Of a stretch of 64,000 bases of DNA, positions 26,512-34,760 are shown piece by piece. The stretch comes from Firmicutes bacterium UBA3553 (lineage in GTDB: Bacteria > Bacillota > Clostridia > Tissierellales > Sedimentibacteraceae). Location of the stretch: contig DFOA01000041.1 of the NCBI GenBank assembly GCA_002381185.1, positions 62,001-126,000 of the forward strand. The letters are read 5' to 3'. Position 1 is the first letter of the stretch; every line of letters begins with the position of its first letter. The translations under genes were made by a program, and so were the position numbers. The notes under the pieces are model-generated. The model had not been told where the DNA came from and ran no database searches. It saw only the letters and a program-made list of their open reading frames with translations.

Positions 26512-27891
26512 ATGAACGAGCAAGTTGTTAAAAAGATGCAGGAAATTGTAGGAGAAGACTGGGTTGTTACAGATAGGGACAAGGTCAGCACATATTGCGA
26601 AGATGAAACAGAAAGAGCAATGAAACCGAAGGTTTGTACTGATTGTGCAGTTGTAAAGCCATCCAAAACCGAAGAGATATCAGAAATCATGAAATATGCC
26701 AATAAAAATAATGTTGTCGTTGTTGCCAGAGGAGGCGGGACCTCTCTTTCAGGTGCAGCCGTAACAATAATGCCAAGCATTATTGTTTCAATGGAAAGGA
26801 TGAATAAAATAATTGAAGTGGATGAAACTTCATTGACAGTTGAATGTGAGGGAGGTGTTACGCTTCTTCAGCTTACAGAATTGTTCAATAAGCATGACAG
26901 CCTGTATTTTCCCATTCATCCCGGAGATGAAGGGGCTCAGGTTGGTGGTCTGGTTGTTATGAATGCCGGCGGTGTGAGAGCTGTAAGATACGGAGTAATG
27001 AGAGACCAGGTTAAGGCACTGGAAGTTGTGCTTCCCACGGGTGAGATCATTAATCTTGGAGGAAAATTAATTAAAAATAATGCAGGTCTGGATATAAAAA
27101 ATCTGATTATAGGCAGTGAAGGAATATTAGGCATAGTTACGAAAGCAACTCTGGCTATAAGGCCAAAGGATAAATATACAGGAAGCCTTGTAGTTTCATT
27201 TAATGACGAAAATGATGCGGTAAAAGCTGTTACGGAAATATTTAAGAAAGGCATTAGGCCGTTGGCAATTGAATACATGGAGAAAACAGCCATATTAAGA
27301 GCGGCAAAGGATATTGGATTAACCTGGCCTTCAAACGAAGGAAATATTGATTTGTATTTCATAGTTTCAGAAAGAAAAGAAGAAGACCTTTACGAAATGT
27401 ATGAAACTATAGTTGGAATTTGCGAAGAAAACAATGCATCAGACAGCTTTGTGGCTGAAAGTTCAAAGGATCAGAGAAATATTCTGGATATAAGAAGCCA
27501 TGTCTATCCAAGCATGCATGATGACATGGTTGATGCCATAGACGCCGCCGTTCCTATTAAAAACTTATCGAAATATATGAAGGGAATTGGAGAAATAGCT
27601 GTAAAATACAACGTAGAAATTTCAACTATAGGCCATATAGGCGACGGCAACATGCACAACAGCATACTTAACAAAGGTGCGGTAAAGCCTGATAATTATG
27701 AAGAATTAGCGGATGAAATTTTTAAATTGGTTATAGAATGTGAAGGAGCATTGACGGGAGAGCACGGAATAGGTAAGGTGAGAAACAGTAAATTGAAATT
27801 ACAATTTTCTGAAACGGAATTAAGGCTTATGAAAGAAATCAAAAAAGTTTTTGATCCTAACAATATTTTAAATCCCGGTACAGCAATTTAA
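26512..27891 (+). CDS. FAD-binding 2-hydroxyacid dehydrogenase (GlcD/LctD-like)
   Basis: This 459-residue flavoenzyme is of the GlcD/D-lactate dehydrogenase type. The PP-loop FAD domain shows VVVARGGGTSLSGAAV, HPGDEGAQVGGLVVMNAGGVRAVRYG and GSEGILGIVTKATL; the C-terminal half ends GEHGIGKVRNSKL and DPNNILNPGTAI. The metal/substrate His residues in IGHIGDGNMHN are present. The order etfB-etfA-dehydrogenase resembles the bifurcating lactate dehydrogenase of Acetobacterium (LctBCD), but the T-box suggests an aromatic acid such as phenyllactate. AGGAGGAAGTA precedes the ATG at 26512. Confidence 0.88.
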   Translation: MNEQVVKKMQEIVGEDWVVTDRDKVSTYCEDETERAMKPKVCTDCAVVKPSKTEEISEIMKYANKNNVVVVARGGGTSLSGAAVTIMPSIIVSMERMNKIIEVDETSLTVECEGGVTLLQLTELFNKHDSLYFPIHPGDEGAQVGGLVVMNAGGVRAVRYGVMRDQVKALEVVLPTGEIINLGGKLIKNNAGLDIKNLIIGSEGILGIVTKATLAIRPKDKYTGSLVVSFNDENDAVKAVTEIFKKGIRPLAIEYMEKTAILRAAKDIGLTWPSNEGNIDLYFIVSERKEEDLYEMYETIVGICEENNASDSFVAESSKDQRNILDIRSHVYPSMHDDMVDAIDAAVPIKNLSKYMKGIGEIAVKYNVEISTIGHIGDGNMHNSILNKGAVKPDNYEELADEIFKLVIECEGALTGEHGIGKVRNSKLKLQFSETELRLMKEIKKVFDPNNILNPGTAI

Positions 27892-28009
27892 AAAATGGAT
27901 GTGATATCCATAATTGAAATAAATTTTAATTATAGTTGAAGTAAATAAGGTTATAATAATTTGAGAAAGTTTTATAAAACTTTTAATAAATTTTTATAAG
28001 GAGATCACT

Positions 28010-28189
28010 ATGGAAGGCAAAAAAACGGGAAATCACAATCCAGGCGTAAAATGCGTTGTAAATACATGTCATTATTATGCGCAGGGAGATCACTGTAATG
28101 CTCAGAAAATAGAAGTTCAGCACCGCAATGCTCAGACTTCTCATGAAACAGACTGTGCAACATTCAAACCAAGCCAGGGAATGTCATAA
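28010..28189 (+). CDS. DUF1540 Cys-rich small protein
   Basis: This 59-residue protein has the DUF1540 pattern: VKCVVNTCHYYAQGDHCNA and a late TDCATF, giving four cysteines that could bind a metal. Function is unknown; relatives occur in spore formers. AAGGAGATCACT precedes the ATG. It ends near a shared terminator. Confidence 0.8.
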   Translation: MEGKKTGNHNPGVKCVVNTCHYYAQGDHCNAQKIEVQHRNAQTSHETDCATFKPSQGMS

Positions 28190-28246
28190 GAATTTGCTTT
28201 TTATTTATGACGTAAATGTACAATACCTGTAAGTTAATATAAACAA

Positions 28247-28272
28247 AAGCGGCGGATATCAATCTGCCGCTT
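28247..28272. terminator. Bidirectional terminator
   Basis: AAGCGGC and its near complement GCCGCTT close a stem between the DUF1540 gene (plus) and the Cys-rich gene (minus), with T-rich minus-strand sequence beyond. Confidence 0.7.
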
Positions 28273-28282
28273 ATAATATTTA

Positions 28283-28576
28283 CTACCTTCTGCAGCATCC
28301 GCAATTGTTATTGTTATCAACTGCGTCCTCAAGTAAATCTCCCAGGCAGTCATAAACAAAATCACAATTACGTTGTTCGCATTTGTTGTTATTGTTTTCA
28401 ACAGCATCTTCTAATAATTCCAGAAGGCATTCATATACAAAATTACATCTTCTTCCAAAGTCCGGAGCTGTGTTGTCTCCAGTACATCTTCTTCTGCAAA
28501 ATTCTTCCGCTGTAATACAGTTAGCACGATTTACTCTTCTGCCGCCAGTTCCGGCTACATTATCATTACAATACAT
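28283..28576 (-). CDS. Cys/Asn-rich protein with internal duplication
   Basis: This 97-residue protein contains a duplicated unit: CNFVYECLLELLEDAVENNNN (residues 44-64) and CDFVYDCLGDLLEDAVDNNNN (70-90), each ending in an Asn run, plus an Arg/Cys-rich head (EEFCRRRC) and tail (CGCCRR). Eleven cysteines are spread through it. No family is recognised; the composition suggests a structural or metal-binding protein, perhaps of spores. AAAGGTGTTATT precedes the ATG. Confidence 0.65.
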   Translation of the reverse strand: MYCNDNVAGTGGRRVNRANCITAEEFCRRRCTGDNTAPDFGRRCNFVYECLLELLEDAVENNNNKCEQRNCDFVYDCLGDLLEDAVDNNNNCGCCRR

Positions 28577-28817
28577 AATAACACCTTTTCCTATTTTAAT
28601 TTTTTATTTGAGGCCAAGCTCATTTATATCATATTCTGCCATATAAAAAGTGTGACTACTTGTCTTTTTAAAAGAAAGTATTTTGGCAAGAAAGGGACTT
28701 TAATGATTTTGCGCCAGTTTTAAATTACAGTAACATTATAGAGAAATTCTTTCCTTTATATCACTTATCCCTATATTAGGAATATCTTAATATAAATAAT
28801 AAAGGGATGTGTATCAG

Positions 28818-29708
28818 ATGAATTATTTGGGACGTATATCAAAGGTGTTTGAAGCTTCCGAAGAATTAGTTATTGACGATGATTCGAAATTAATAATAAT
28901 GAGCGACTGCCACAGGGGTGATGGAAGCTGGGCAGATTCGTTTGCCGGAAATCAAAATATTTATTTCGCAGCCCTGTCTTATTACTATAAAGAAAATTAT
29001 ACATATATTGAGCTGGGAGATGGCGACGAGCTTTGGGAAAACAGAAATATCAAGGATATTATACATGAGCACAGCGATGTGTTCTGGCTCATGAAAAAAT
29101 TTCATGATAAAAAGAGACTTTATTTATTATACGGTAATCATGACATGGTCAAAAAATATCCTGAATTTGTGAAAAAGAACTTCTATGAATTTTTAAGCCA
29201 AAGAGATAATAAAACTATTAATTTGCTGAAGAATATTACAATACGTGAAGGTTTAATTTTAAATCATAAGGACACAGGAAATAAAATTCTGCTGCTTCAC
29301 GGTCATCAAACGGATTTTTTAAATAATGATATTTGGATGGTAGCAAGATTTTTAGTCAGGTATTTTTGGCGTCCACTGGAAAATCTTTGTATTAAAGATG
29401 TAACAAGGACTGCCAAAAATTATAAGAGAAAAAATGATATTGCTAAAAGACTTACAGAGTGGGTAAAAAAAGAAAACAAAATGCTGATTGCGGGACACAC
29501 TCACCGGCCAATGTTTCCTGAACCGGGAGAGCCTCCATATTTTAATGACGGCAGCTGTGTCCATCCAAGGTGTATTACAGGTATTGAAATAACAGGAGGC
29601 AGTATACGGCTTGTCAAATGGAGCATAAAGTCTGTGAACAAGGGTAATCTGACAGTAGAAAAGGATATACTTGCAGGTCCCGGAAAGCTTAAAGATTATA
29701 TAATATAA
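28818..29708 (+). CDS. Metallophosphoesterase
   Basis: This 296-residue calcineurin-type phosphoesterase has all five metal motifs: SDCHRGD, ELGDGDELWE, GNHDM, LHGHQTD and AGHTHRP. The substrate is unknown; the arrangement SDCHRGDG with GDGDELWE resembles UDP-diacylglucosamine hydrolase-like members only loosely. Start 28818 has AAAGGGATG upstream; a GTG three codons earlier is too close to that site. It is monocistronic, with a shared terminator at 29727. Confidence 0.85.
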   Translation: MNYLGRISKVFEASEELVIDDDSKLIIMSDCHRGDGSWADSFAGNQNIYFAALSYYYKENYTYIELGDGDELWENRNIKDIIHEHSDVFWLMKKFHDKKRLYLLYGNHDMVKKYPEFVKKNFYEFLSQRDNKTINLLKNITIREGLILNHKDTGNKILLLHGHQTDFLNNDIWMVARFLVRYFWRPLENLCIKDVTRTAKNYKRKNDIAKRLTEWVKKENKMLIAGHTHRPMFPEPGEPPYFNDGSCVHPRCITGIEITGGSIRLVKWSIKSVNKGNLTVEKDILAGPGKLKDYII

Positions 29709-29726
29709 TTTTAACGGCTTCAAATA

Positions 29727-29767
29727 AAAAACAGTGCGGAACTGATTAAAAAGTTCTGCACTGTTTT
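29727..29767. terminator. Bidirectional terminator
   Basis: AAAAACAGTGC with GAACT pairs AGTTCTGCACTGTTTT across an AT loop, between convergent genes. Confidence 0.8.
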
Positions 29768-29770
29768 AAA

Positions 29771-31354
29771 TTACAAGATTGTTGGTTTGTGGAAGTAGTA
29801 GCCTTGCAGGTAATCAATTCCAATATCCGCGCATACATCTGCTATTTCTTTGGTTTCAACCCCTTCAGCAACAGTTGAAAAATTATAAATTTTACAAAAG
29901 TTCACTATGGATTTAACAGCATTTTTAGAAATTTGGCTTTCACCTATTTTTTCAATAAGGGTTTTATCAATTTTAACTATGCTTATGGGAAGCTCGCTTA
30001 TATATTGATATGAAGAATAGCCTGTTCCAAAGTCATCAACAGCAATGGTAATTCCATGGTCATTCAATTTTATCATGTAATCTGCCACGGTTTCTTTATC
30101 CAGAAAATATCTTTCTGTAATTTCAATTTGAAGTTTTCCCTTTTCAATATTGTTATTTAATACTTTTGAAATTATGTAATTAACAACATCGTCATTAAAA
30201 TCCTTTACAGAAAAATTAATTGATACCACATTTTTAAATTTGTTTTTAACTAAACCATCAACTGCGTGGTCAATCATGTGCTTAGTAAGTTCACTCATCA
30301 ATTCAGTTTTTTCAATTACAGGAATAAATTCATCCGTATAAATTCTAGTGCCATCTTTTAATATCCATCTAGCAAGAAGCTCAACGCCGTGCACTTTACC
30401 TGTTTTTGAACTGTAGATATTCTGTGACGCAATTTTAATATCGTCATTTATTAAAGCATATCTGAAGCTGCTGGCGATTCTAAGTATTTTGTTGTAATGA
30501 TTGTCAAGCGCTTTATCGTATTTTGAATATTTTAAGTTTTTATAATTGGAATATTCCAGGGCAATCAATGAATGCCTTACTCCTTCAAGGAGAGATTCAC
30601 CTTCCTTGACAAGAGAAAGTCCCATTGATATTTCTATATATACTGGTATTTCATCGACTATAATTGATTTGCTGTTTAAATTTTCAGATATTCTCATTAT
30701 TTCATCAGTTAAATACTCACAGTACTCAGGTTTATCAGCATAAGTGATTATTAAAATAAAATTCATACCTTCATGCTTGTACAATTCTATGTTTTCGTAC
30801 TGCTTTAAAGCTGATTTTAGCATTTCGGTAAATTCCGATACAATTTTACCGGAGAAATCATATCCGAATACGCTTACCATTTCATTGTAGCTTTTGACAG
30901 AAAAAGATGCTATGGTTTTTTTGCCATCCGCCTTTTCGACTTGTTTTAAAGCCTGTATATTTTTAAGCTTTGTAATTGGATCGTGGGTCAATATATCTGT
31001 TATGTATGCTTCATACTTTTTTCCATAGTCGTGAAACAGACCGATTATACAGGATATGGAAATATAAATCAACATTCTCAGTATCCAGTTAACAGGTTCT
31101 TGAGATATATTAAGCAGGGAATTTAACGGCATATGAGGACCGACAAGCAAACCACTGAAAACGGCATGTACAATTCCGCATTTTTTGCCGCAGGTTGAAG
31201 CTGCAATTGAAATGGGGACATACATTAAATTTGCATAAACGTTGGTTGTGCCTCCGGTATAATAAACAATGACTGCTACTGATACAGAAAGCATATAAGA
31301 TAAAATAAGAAAGTACTTATTATATTTTTTTCTTGTCATTAATTTTGAATTCAT
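29771..31354 (-). CDS. Membrane EAL-domain c-di-GMP phosphodiesterase with degenerate GGDEF
   Basis: This 527-residue protein breaks down cyclic di-GMP. Residues 1-115 hold about four membrane segments. A GGDEF-like domain follows, but its active loop reads KHEGMNF, so it cannot make c-di-GMP and may bind GTP or act as a regulator. The C-terminal EAL domain is intact: VELLAR, SINFSVKD, ITERYF, DDFGTGYSS, VKIDK, AEGVET and QGYYFHKP. TGGAGATCC precedes the ATG at 31354. It balances the cyclases at 10239 and 12889. Confidence 0.88.
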   Translation of the reverse strand: MNSKLMTRKKYNKYFLILSYMLSVSVAVIVYYTGGTTNVYANLMYVPISIAASTCGKKCGIVHAVFSGLLVGPHMPLNSLLNISQEPVNWILRMLIYISISCIIGLFHDYGKKYEAYITDILTHDPITKLKNIQALKQVEKADGKKTIASFSVKSYNEMVSVFGYDFSGKIVSEFTEMLKSALKQYENIELYKHEGMNFILIITYADKPEYCEYLTDEIMRISENLNSKSIIVDEIPVYIEISMGLSLVKEGESLLEGVRHSLIALEYSNYKNLKYSKYDKALDNHYNKILRIASSFRYALINDDIKIASQNIYSSKTGKVHGVELLARWILKDGTRIYTDEFIPVIEKTELMSELTKHMIDHAVDGLVKNKFKNVVSINFSVKDFNDDVVNYIISKVLNNNIEKGKLQIEITERYFLDKETVADYMIKLNDHGITIAVDDFGTGYSSYQYISELPISIVKIDKTLIEKIGESQISKNAVKSIVNFCKIYNFSTVAEGVETKEIADVCADIGIDYLQGYYFHKPTIL

Positions 31355-31409
31355 ATGGATCTCCATGAACGTAATTTGTTATAATAATTAATTTATGACA
31401 ACGTTAAAT

Positions 31410-31438
31410 ATGTTAGCATAGTTGTACGGCATTGTCAA
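31410..31438 (-). promoter_or_regulatory. Promoter of the EAL protein
   Basis: On the minus strand TTGACA (31438-31433) and TAACAT (31415-31410) are 17 bases apart, with a TGC extension of the -10. Confidence 0.6.
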
Positions 31439-31543
31439 TTAAGTCGGACTGTTAATGGCATATGGTACTTAATGGTAGATTCGGCACTAAATAAATTAAA
31501 ATTATACCAAATTTGAAAATAAGTTATAATTTTATGACTGCCA

Positions 31544-31552
31544 TGCTATAAT
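31544..31552 (+). promoter_or_regulatory. Extended -10 of the VanZ-like gene
   Basis: TGC followed by TATAAT (31547-31552), 32 bases before the start; no good -35. Confidence 0.5.
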
Positions 31553-31584
31553 AAAATAAAATAATAAATATTAGGAAGATGTGT

Positions 31585-32052
31585 ATGGTAATAAACAAGA
31601 ATAAACTTATAAACTGGCTGCCTGCATTCGTATGGATGATGATTATATTTATGTTTTCTGCCCAGCCGGCAACGAAGTCCAATGAATTAAGTGCCGGCTT
31701 TACAAAGGTGCTGATTGATACACTTGGGAGGATATTTCCATTTAATATTGAGACAAGTACAATCAACAGTTTTGTGGGTCAGATGAACCATATAATAAGA
31801 AAATTTGCACACTTTTCTATTTATCTGGTCCTGGGGATATTAGTTTCGAGAGCATTGATAAAAAACGGATATAAAACAAGAGTAGTGTTAATATCATTCT
31901 TAATTTGTTCAATATATGCCGTAAGTGATGAACTGCACCAGCTTTTCGTTCCTGGAAGGGGCTGCCAGCTTAAGGATGTGCTTATAGACAGTGCAGGATC
32001 ATTCATTGGCATATGTTTAAATGCGCTATTTTATGGGTTAAAAAGGATATAA
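31585..32052 (+). CDS. VanZ-like membrane protein
   Basis: This 155-residue protein has four membrane segments and the VanZ pattern: WLPAFVWMMIIFMFSAQP at the start, NHIIRKFAHFSIYLVLG, then SDELHQLFVPGRGCQLKDVLIDSAGSFIG split across two segments. VanZ-family proteins give low-level teicoplanin resistance in enterococci; most members have unknown roles. Start 31585 has TAGGAAGATGTGT; the ATG at 31579 abuts the ribosome site. Confidence 0.85.
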   Translation: MVINKNKLINWLPAFVWMMIIFMFSAQPATKSNELSAGFTKVLIDTLGRIFPFNIETSTINSFVGQMNHIIRKFAHFSIYLVLGILVSRALIKNGYKTRVVLISFLICSIYAVSDELHQLFVPGRGCQLKDVLIDSAGSFIGICLNALFYGLKRI

Positions 32053-32077
32053 TTTATTTCAGCAAAAATGGAATAAA

Positions 32078-32103
32078 AAAACTTTGGCTTTCACCAAAGT
32101 TTT
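32078..32103. terminator. Bidirectional terminator
   Basis: AAAACTTTGG (32078-32087) pairs with CCAAAGTTTT (32094-32103). The 3' arm overlaps the stop codon of the minus-strand transporter. Confidence 0.8.
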
Positions 32104-33025
32104 ATGTTACGGATTCATTTTTTTTTAAATTTTCTGACTGTGCAATCAACATTCCTAAAAGCATAAGTCCGCAGCCTAAGTATCCTCTACCAGGAAGTCT
32201 TTCCTCCAGGAGCAGGGCGCCTCCTATTGCCGCAAATACTGATTCCATGCTTAGAGCTATAGCGGCATGAGAGGGCTTAGCGGATTTCTGCCCGATTGCC
32301 TGCAGTGTGTATGCAACTCCTGCAGACATTATGCCTCCGTATAAAAGCGGAACCAAAGCATCTGATAATCCAATGAAGTTTACATCTTCAAATATAAATG
32401 CAACTATTAAACTCAATATGGAGCATGTTGCAAACTGAATACTTGAGAGCTTTATTGCATCGACATTTCTTACGAATCTGTCAATTAGCTGAATGTGTGC
32501 AGCCCAGAAAAAGGCTCCTATGATTTCCAGGAAGTCTCCGAATTCAATTGAAAGACTTTCATTTATACTCAACAGGTAAAGGCCTATAACCGCTGTCAAT
32601 GCTCCGATCCATGTTGTAAAATGTGTTTTTTGTTTTAAAAATATTCCCAGTATGGGTACAAGTACTATGTATAGACTTGTGATGAATCCTGCTTTTCCTG
32701 CAGTGGTATAAATTAGTCCGATCTGTTGAAGGGATGCTGCTATGAATAGCACACAGCCTGCGAGCATTCCTGATTTTATGGTTGTTTTTAAATCTGCTTC
32801 CTCGAATTTTATGGATTTATTTTTGTCCGCATTTTCAGCATTGGATTTTCTGCTGAAAAAATAAATTACAGGCAAGAGTGAAAGGCTTCCTAAAGCAAAT
32901 CTGACCCCGTTAAAGGTAAATGCTCCCACATGCTGCATTCCTACTCTTTGAGCTACAAATGCAAATCCCCATATTGCTGCGGTCAACAGCAATATAAGCA
33001 CTGACTTTACTTCTTTAGTTTTCAT
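32102..33025 (-). CDS. EamA/DMT-family transporter
   Basis: This 307-residue protein has ten membrane segments in two EamA repeats. The first opens ILLLTAAIWGFAFVAQRVGMQHVG, the second IEFGDFLEIIGAFFWAAHIQLIDRF, and each ends in the glycine-rich pattern of the drug/metabolite family (VPILGIF and LPGRGYLGCGLMLLG). Substrate unknown; amino acid or metabolite export is typical. GGAGAGAATTTTA precedes the ATG. A 17-bp inverted repeat lies upstream. Confidence 0.85.
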   Translation of the reverse strand: MKTKEVKSVLILLLTAAIWGFAFVAQRVGMQHVGAFTFNGVRFALGSLSLLPVIYFFSRKSNAENADKNKSIKFEEADLKTTIKSGMLAGCVLFIAASLQQIGLIYTTAGKAGFITSLYIVLVPILGIFLKQKTHFTTWIGALTAVIGLYLLSINESLSIEFGDFLEIIGAFFWAAHIQLIDRFVRNVDAIKLSSIQFATCSILSLIVAFIFEDVNFIGLSDALVPLLYGGIMSAGVAYTLQAIGQKSAKPSHAAIALSMESVFAAIGGALLLEERLPGRGYLGCGLMLLGMLIAQSENLKKNESVT

Positions 33026-33051
33026 TAAAATTCTCTCCTGCTATTATGATA

Positions 33052-33092
33052 AATATTATAAGTGAAATGCATATAATTTCACTTATAATATT
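33052..33092. repeat. 17-bp perfect inverted repeat upstream of the DMT transporter
   Basis: Arms 33052-33068 and 33076-33092 are perfect complements around a 7-base loop. They lie between the sigma-factor gene and the transporter gene, and contain TATAAT-like -10 words, so the repeat may be an operator over the transporter promoter or a terminator for the sigma gene. Confidence 0.5.
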
Positions 33093-33134
33093 TTAACATA
33101 AATTTGGTAATTGTTAAAGAGAAAAATAAGCTGA

Positions 33135-33686
33135 TTATCTCCCGGCAGCTATAAACTTCTTTAACTTTTTTAGTGCTGTTTGTTTTCTGCCCAGGGCTGT
33201 TCTATAGGGTATATTTAAGTTTTTGGCTATTTCTGTAAGGGGCATCTGCTTGTCATAATATAAATAAATGACTTCTTGTTCCTTTACGTTGAGCTTGTTT
33301 AGATTAATCAGCAGTTCTTTTATTTCTTCCTCGGCAATAACTCGGTCAAGAGCACTTTTTTCATCACTAGAGGAAACATTTTCAGGTATGTTTATTTCAT
33401 TATTATGCTTTTTGTTATTCCTGTAATAATTTTTATAAAAATATATTATCTTTGTTTTTGCATGCTGAAGAAAATGCACGTTATATTTTTTATCATAGCT
33501 TCTTAATGATTCCAGTATTAAAGCGTATCCTTCCTGTGCCAAGTCTTCTGCTATGGGGTCACTTGTATTCCAATACATATAAATGTTCTTATAAATAAGC
33601 GGCTTTAGCTTTTGGAGCAAAATTTCCTGACAATTCTTGTCCCCATTTAGTGACATCTGAATAATATAATTAATATCAGAGACCAT
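33135..33686 (-). CDS. Small sigma-70-family RNA polymerase sigma factor
   Basis: This 183-residue protein has region 2 (ILLQKLKPLIYKN, then DPIAEDLAQEGYALILESLRSYD) and region 4 (LNVKEQEVIYLYYDKQMPLTEIAKNLNIPYRTALGRKQTALKKLKKF, split helices) with little between. Size and the lack of region 3 resemble group 4/5 alternative factors such as the TcdR/BotR or ComX types. Its targets are unknown. AAAGGAGAAAGATT precedes the ATG. It is divergent from the ComK-like gene. Confidence 0.8.
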   Translation of the reverse strand: MVSDINYIIQMSLNGDKNCQEILLQKLKPLIYKNIYMYWNTSDPIAEDLAQEGYALILESLRSYDKKYNVHFLQHAKTKIIYFYKNYYRNNKKHNNEINIPENVSSSDEKSALDRVIAEEEIKELLINLNKLNVKEQEVIYLYYDKQMPLTEIAKNLNIPYRTALGRKQTALKKLKKFIAAGR

Positions 33687-33844
33687 AATCTTTCTCCTTT
33701 TATTTGATAGCTTAATTATATTTGTTTAATAATAAACTGTAAAAACGGGAAAGGGGCAAGTTAGCGTGTCTTCTCTGATTGATTTCAAGAAAAAATAAAT
33801 ATTGAAATTTCAATGGAAATTTTAAATAAAAGGGTTTGTATAAT

Positions 33845-34315
33845 ATGAAAAATAATTTAAAATTCAATGAAATTGAAGCCATGCTGCCTGTTTACGTGAA
33901 AGATAAAGGAAACTGCACCGAAATTATTACGGCAGATGCTTCTTATATACAAAGTGCAACAATCGAAACATGTATTAAAAATTTGGCAGATTATTATAAC
34001 ATCAGCCTTTATCACAACAGAATCAATTACGGAAACGAACTGGGCATCATAAATAAGGTGCCTGTTGTAATCAATGAAAATTTAGTCTATATCCATGTAA
34101 ATGTGAGAGAACCCATGTTTAAGCACGATGCAGCTTTCGGCTATATAGACTTAAATGCTGTCAAACAGGTGTATCAAGAAGAAGGCTATGCAGTCATACT
34201 AATGAATTCAGGCAGGATCATACAAACAAGGCAAAGCTTGAAATCATTGAAAAAAAGCATCCTTAACGGAAGACTGGCAAGGGATGTTTATAAGGAAAAG
34301 CACAGGATGAACTGA
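33845..34315 (+). CDS. ComK-like competence regulator
   Basis: This 156-residue protein resembles the ComK family of competence transcription factors: KVPVVINENLVYIHVNVREP and FGYIDLNAV, then a basic region ending SLKSLKKSILNGRLARDVYKEKH. It is shorter than Bacillus ComK (192). A LytTR-like DNA-binding end is the alternative reading. AAAGGG lies ten bases before the ATG at 33845. The divergent sigma factor 158 bases away suggests a joint switch. A 14-bp palindrome ATTGAAATTTCAAT is at 33801-33814 between them. Confidence 0.5.
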   Translation: MKNNLKFNEIEAMLPVYVKDKGNCTEIITADASYIQSATIETCIKNLADYYNISLYHNRINYGNELGIINKVPVVINENLVYIHVNVREPMFKHDAAFGYIDLNAVKQVYQEEGYAVILMNSGRIIQTRQSLKSLKKSILNGRLARDVYKEKHRMN

Positions 34316-34319
34316 TATC

Positions 34320-34345
34320 CCAAAGGGGCTTAGCCCCTTTGGTCT
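34320..34345 (+). terminator. Terminator of the ComK-like gene
   Basis: CCAAAGGGGC (34320-34329) pairs with GCCCCTTTGG (34333-34342) around TTA, then TCTTT. Confidence 0.85.
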
Positions 34346-34359
34346 TTCGCAACGAATTC

Positions 34360-34393
34360 CCAAAATATGTGACGTAAGGAGCAAATATTTTGG
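34360..34393 (+). repeat. Dispersed stem-loop element, copy A
   Basis: CCAAAATAT (34360-34368) pairs with ATATTTTGG (34385-34393) around loop GTGACGTAAGGAGCAA, followed by TGAATGAGA. It shares its loop and flanks, but not its stem sequence, with copies at 60886 and 61162. It lies upstream of yabP. Confidence 0.65.
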
Positions 34394-34410
34394 TGAATGA
34401 GACTGTGCAT

Positions 34411-34438
34411 TCATATTTATTGATGTTATTCATATACT
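34411..34438 (+). promoter_or_regulatory. Candidate sigma-E (sporulation) promoter of yabP
   Basis: TCATATT (34411-34417) and CATATACT (34431-34438) are 13 bases apart, close to the mother-cell sigma-E consensus. yabP and yabQ are sigma-E genes in Bacillus subtilis. Confidence 0.55.
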
Positions 34439-34481
34439 TTATTAATAAATGTATTGAAAGATTCGAACAGGGGGATTGCAT

Positions 34482-34754
34482 ATGGATGAGAAAACTGTAC
34501 AAAGCTTATTGCTTGAAAATAAGGAAGTATTAAACGTGACAGGGGTTGAAAATGTAGATAACTTTAATGATGAAATTGTTGTGTTGATAACCAACAAAGG
34601 AAAGCTTACCATAAAGGGTGAAAAACTTAATATCAGTAAATTAAGTGTGGATGAGGGGAAGCTTATCGTAAAAGGAATTATCAATTCTCTTGTTTATTCA
34701 GAATATGAAGGCCAAAGAGAAAAAGTAAGCTTAGTAAAGAAATTATTTAAGTAG
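34482..34754 (+). CDS. yabP: Sporulation protein YabP
   Basis: This 90-residue YabP/YqfC-family protein is a mother-cell sporulation protein; in B. subtilis it is expressed under sigma-E and its exact role is unclear. The pattern LLLENKEVLNVTGVENVDNFND and TNKGKLTIKGEKLNISKLSVDEGKLIVKG is typical. AGGGGG lies seven bases before the ATG at 34482. Its place before yabQ, divIC and spoIIE matches the conserved Firmicute order. Confidence 0.92.
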   Translation: MDEKTVQSLLLENKEVLNVTGVENVDNFNDEIVVLITNKGKLTIKGEKLNISKLSVDEGKLIVKGIINSLVYSEYEGQREKVSLVKKLFK

Positions 34755-34760
34755 GATTAT

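Noticed and set aside
28577..28680. Sigma-G or sigma-K promoter for the Cys/Asn-rich gene
   Set aside because: AT-rich words are present but none fits either consensus at proper spacing.
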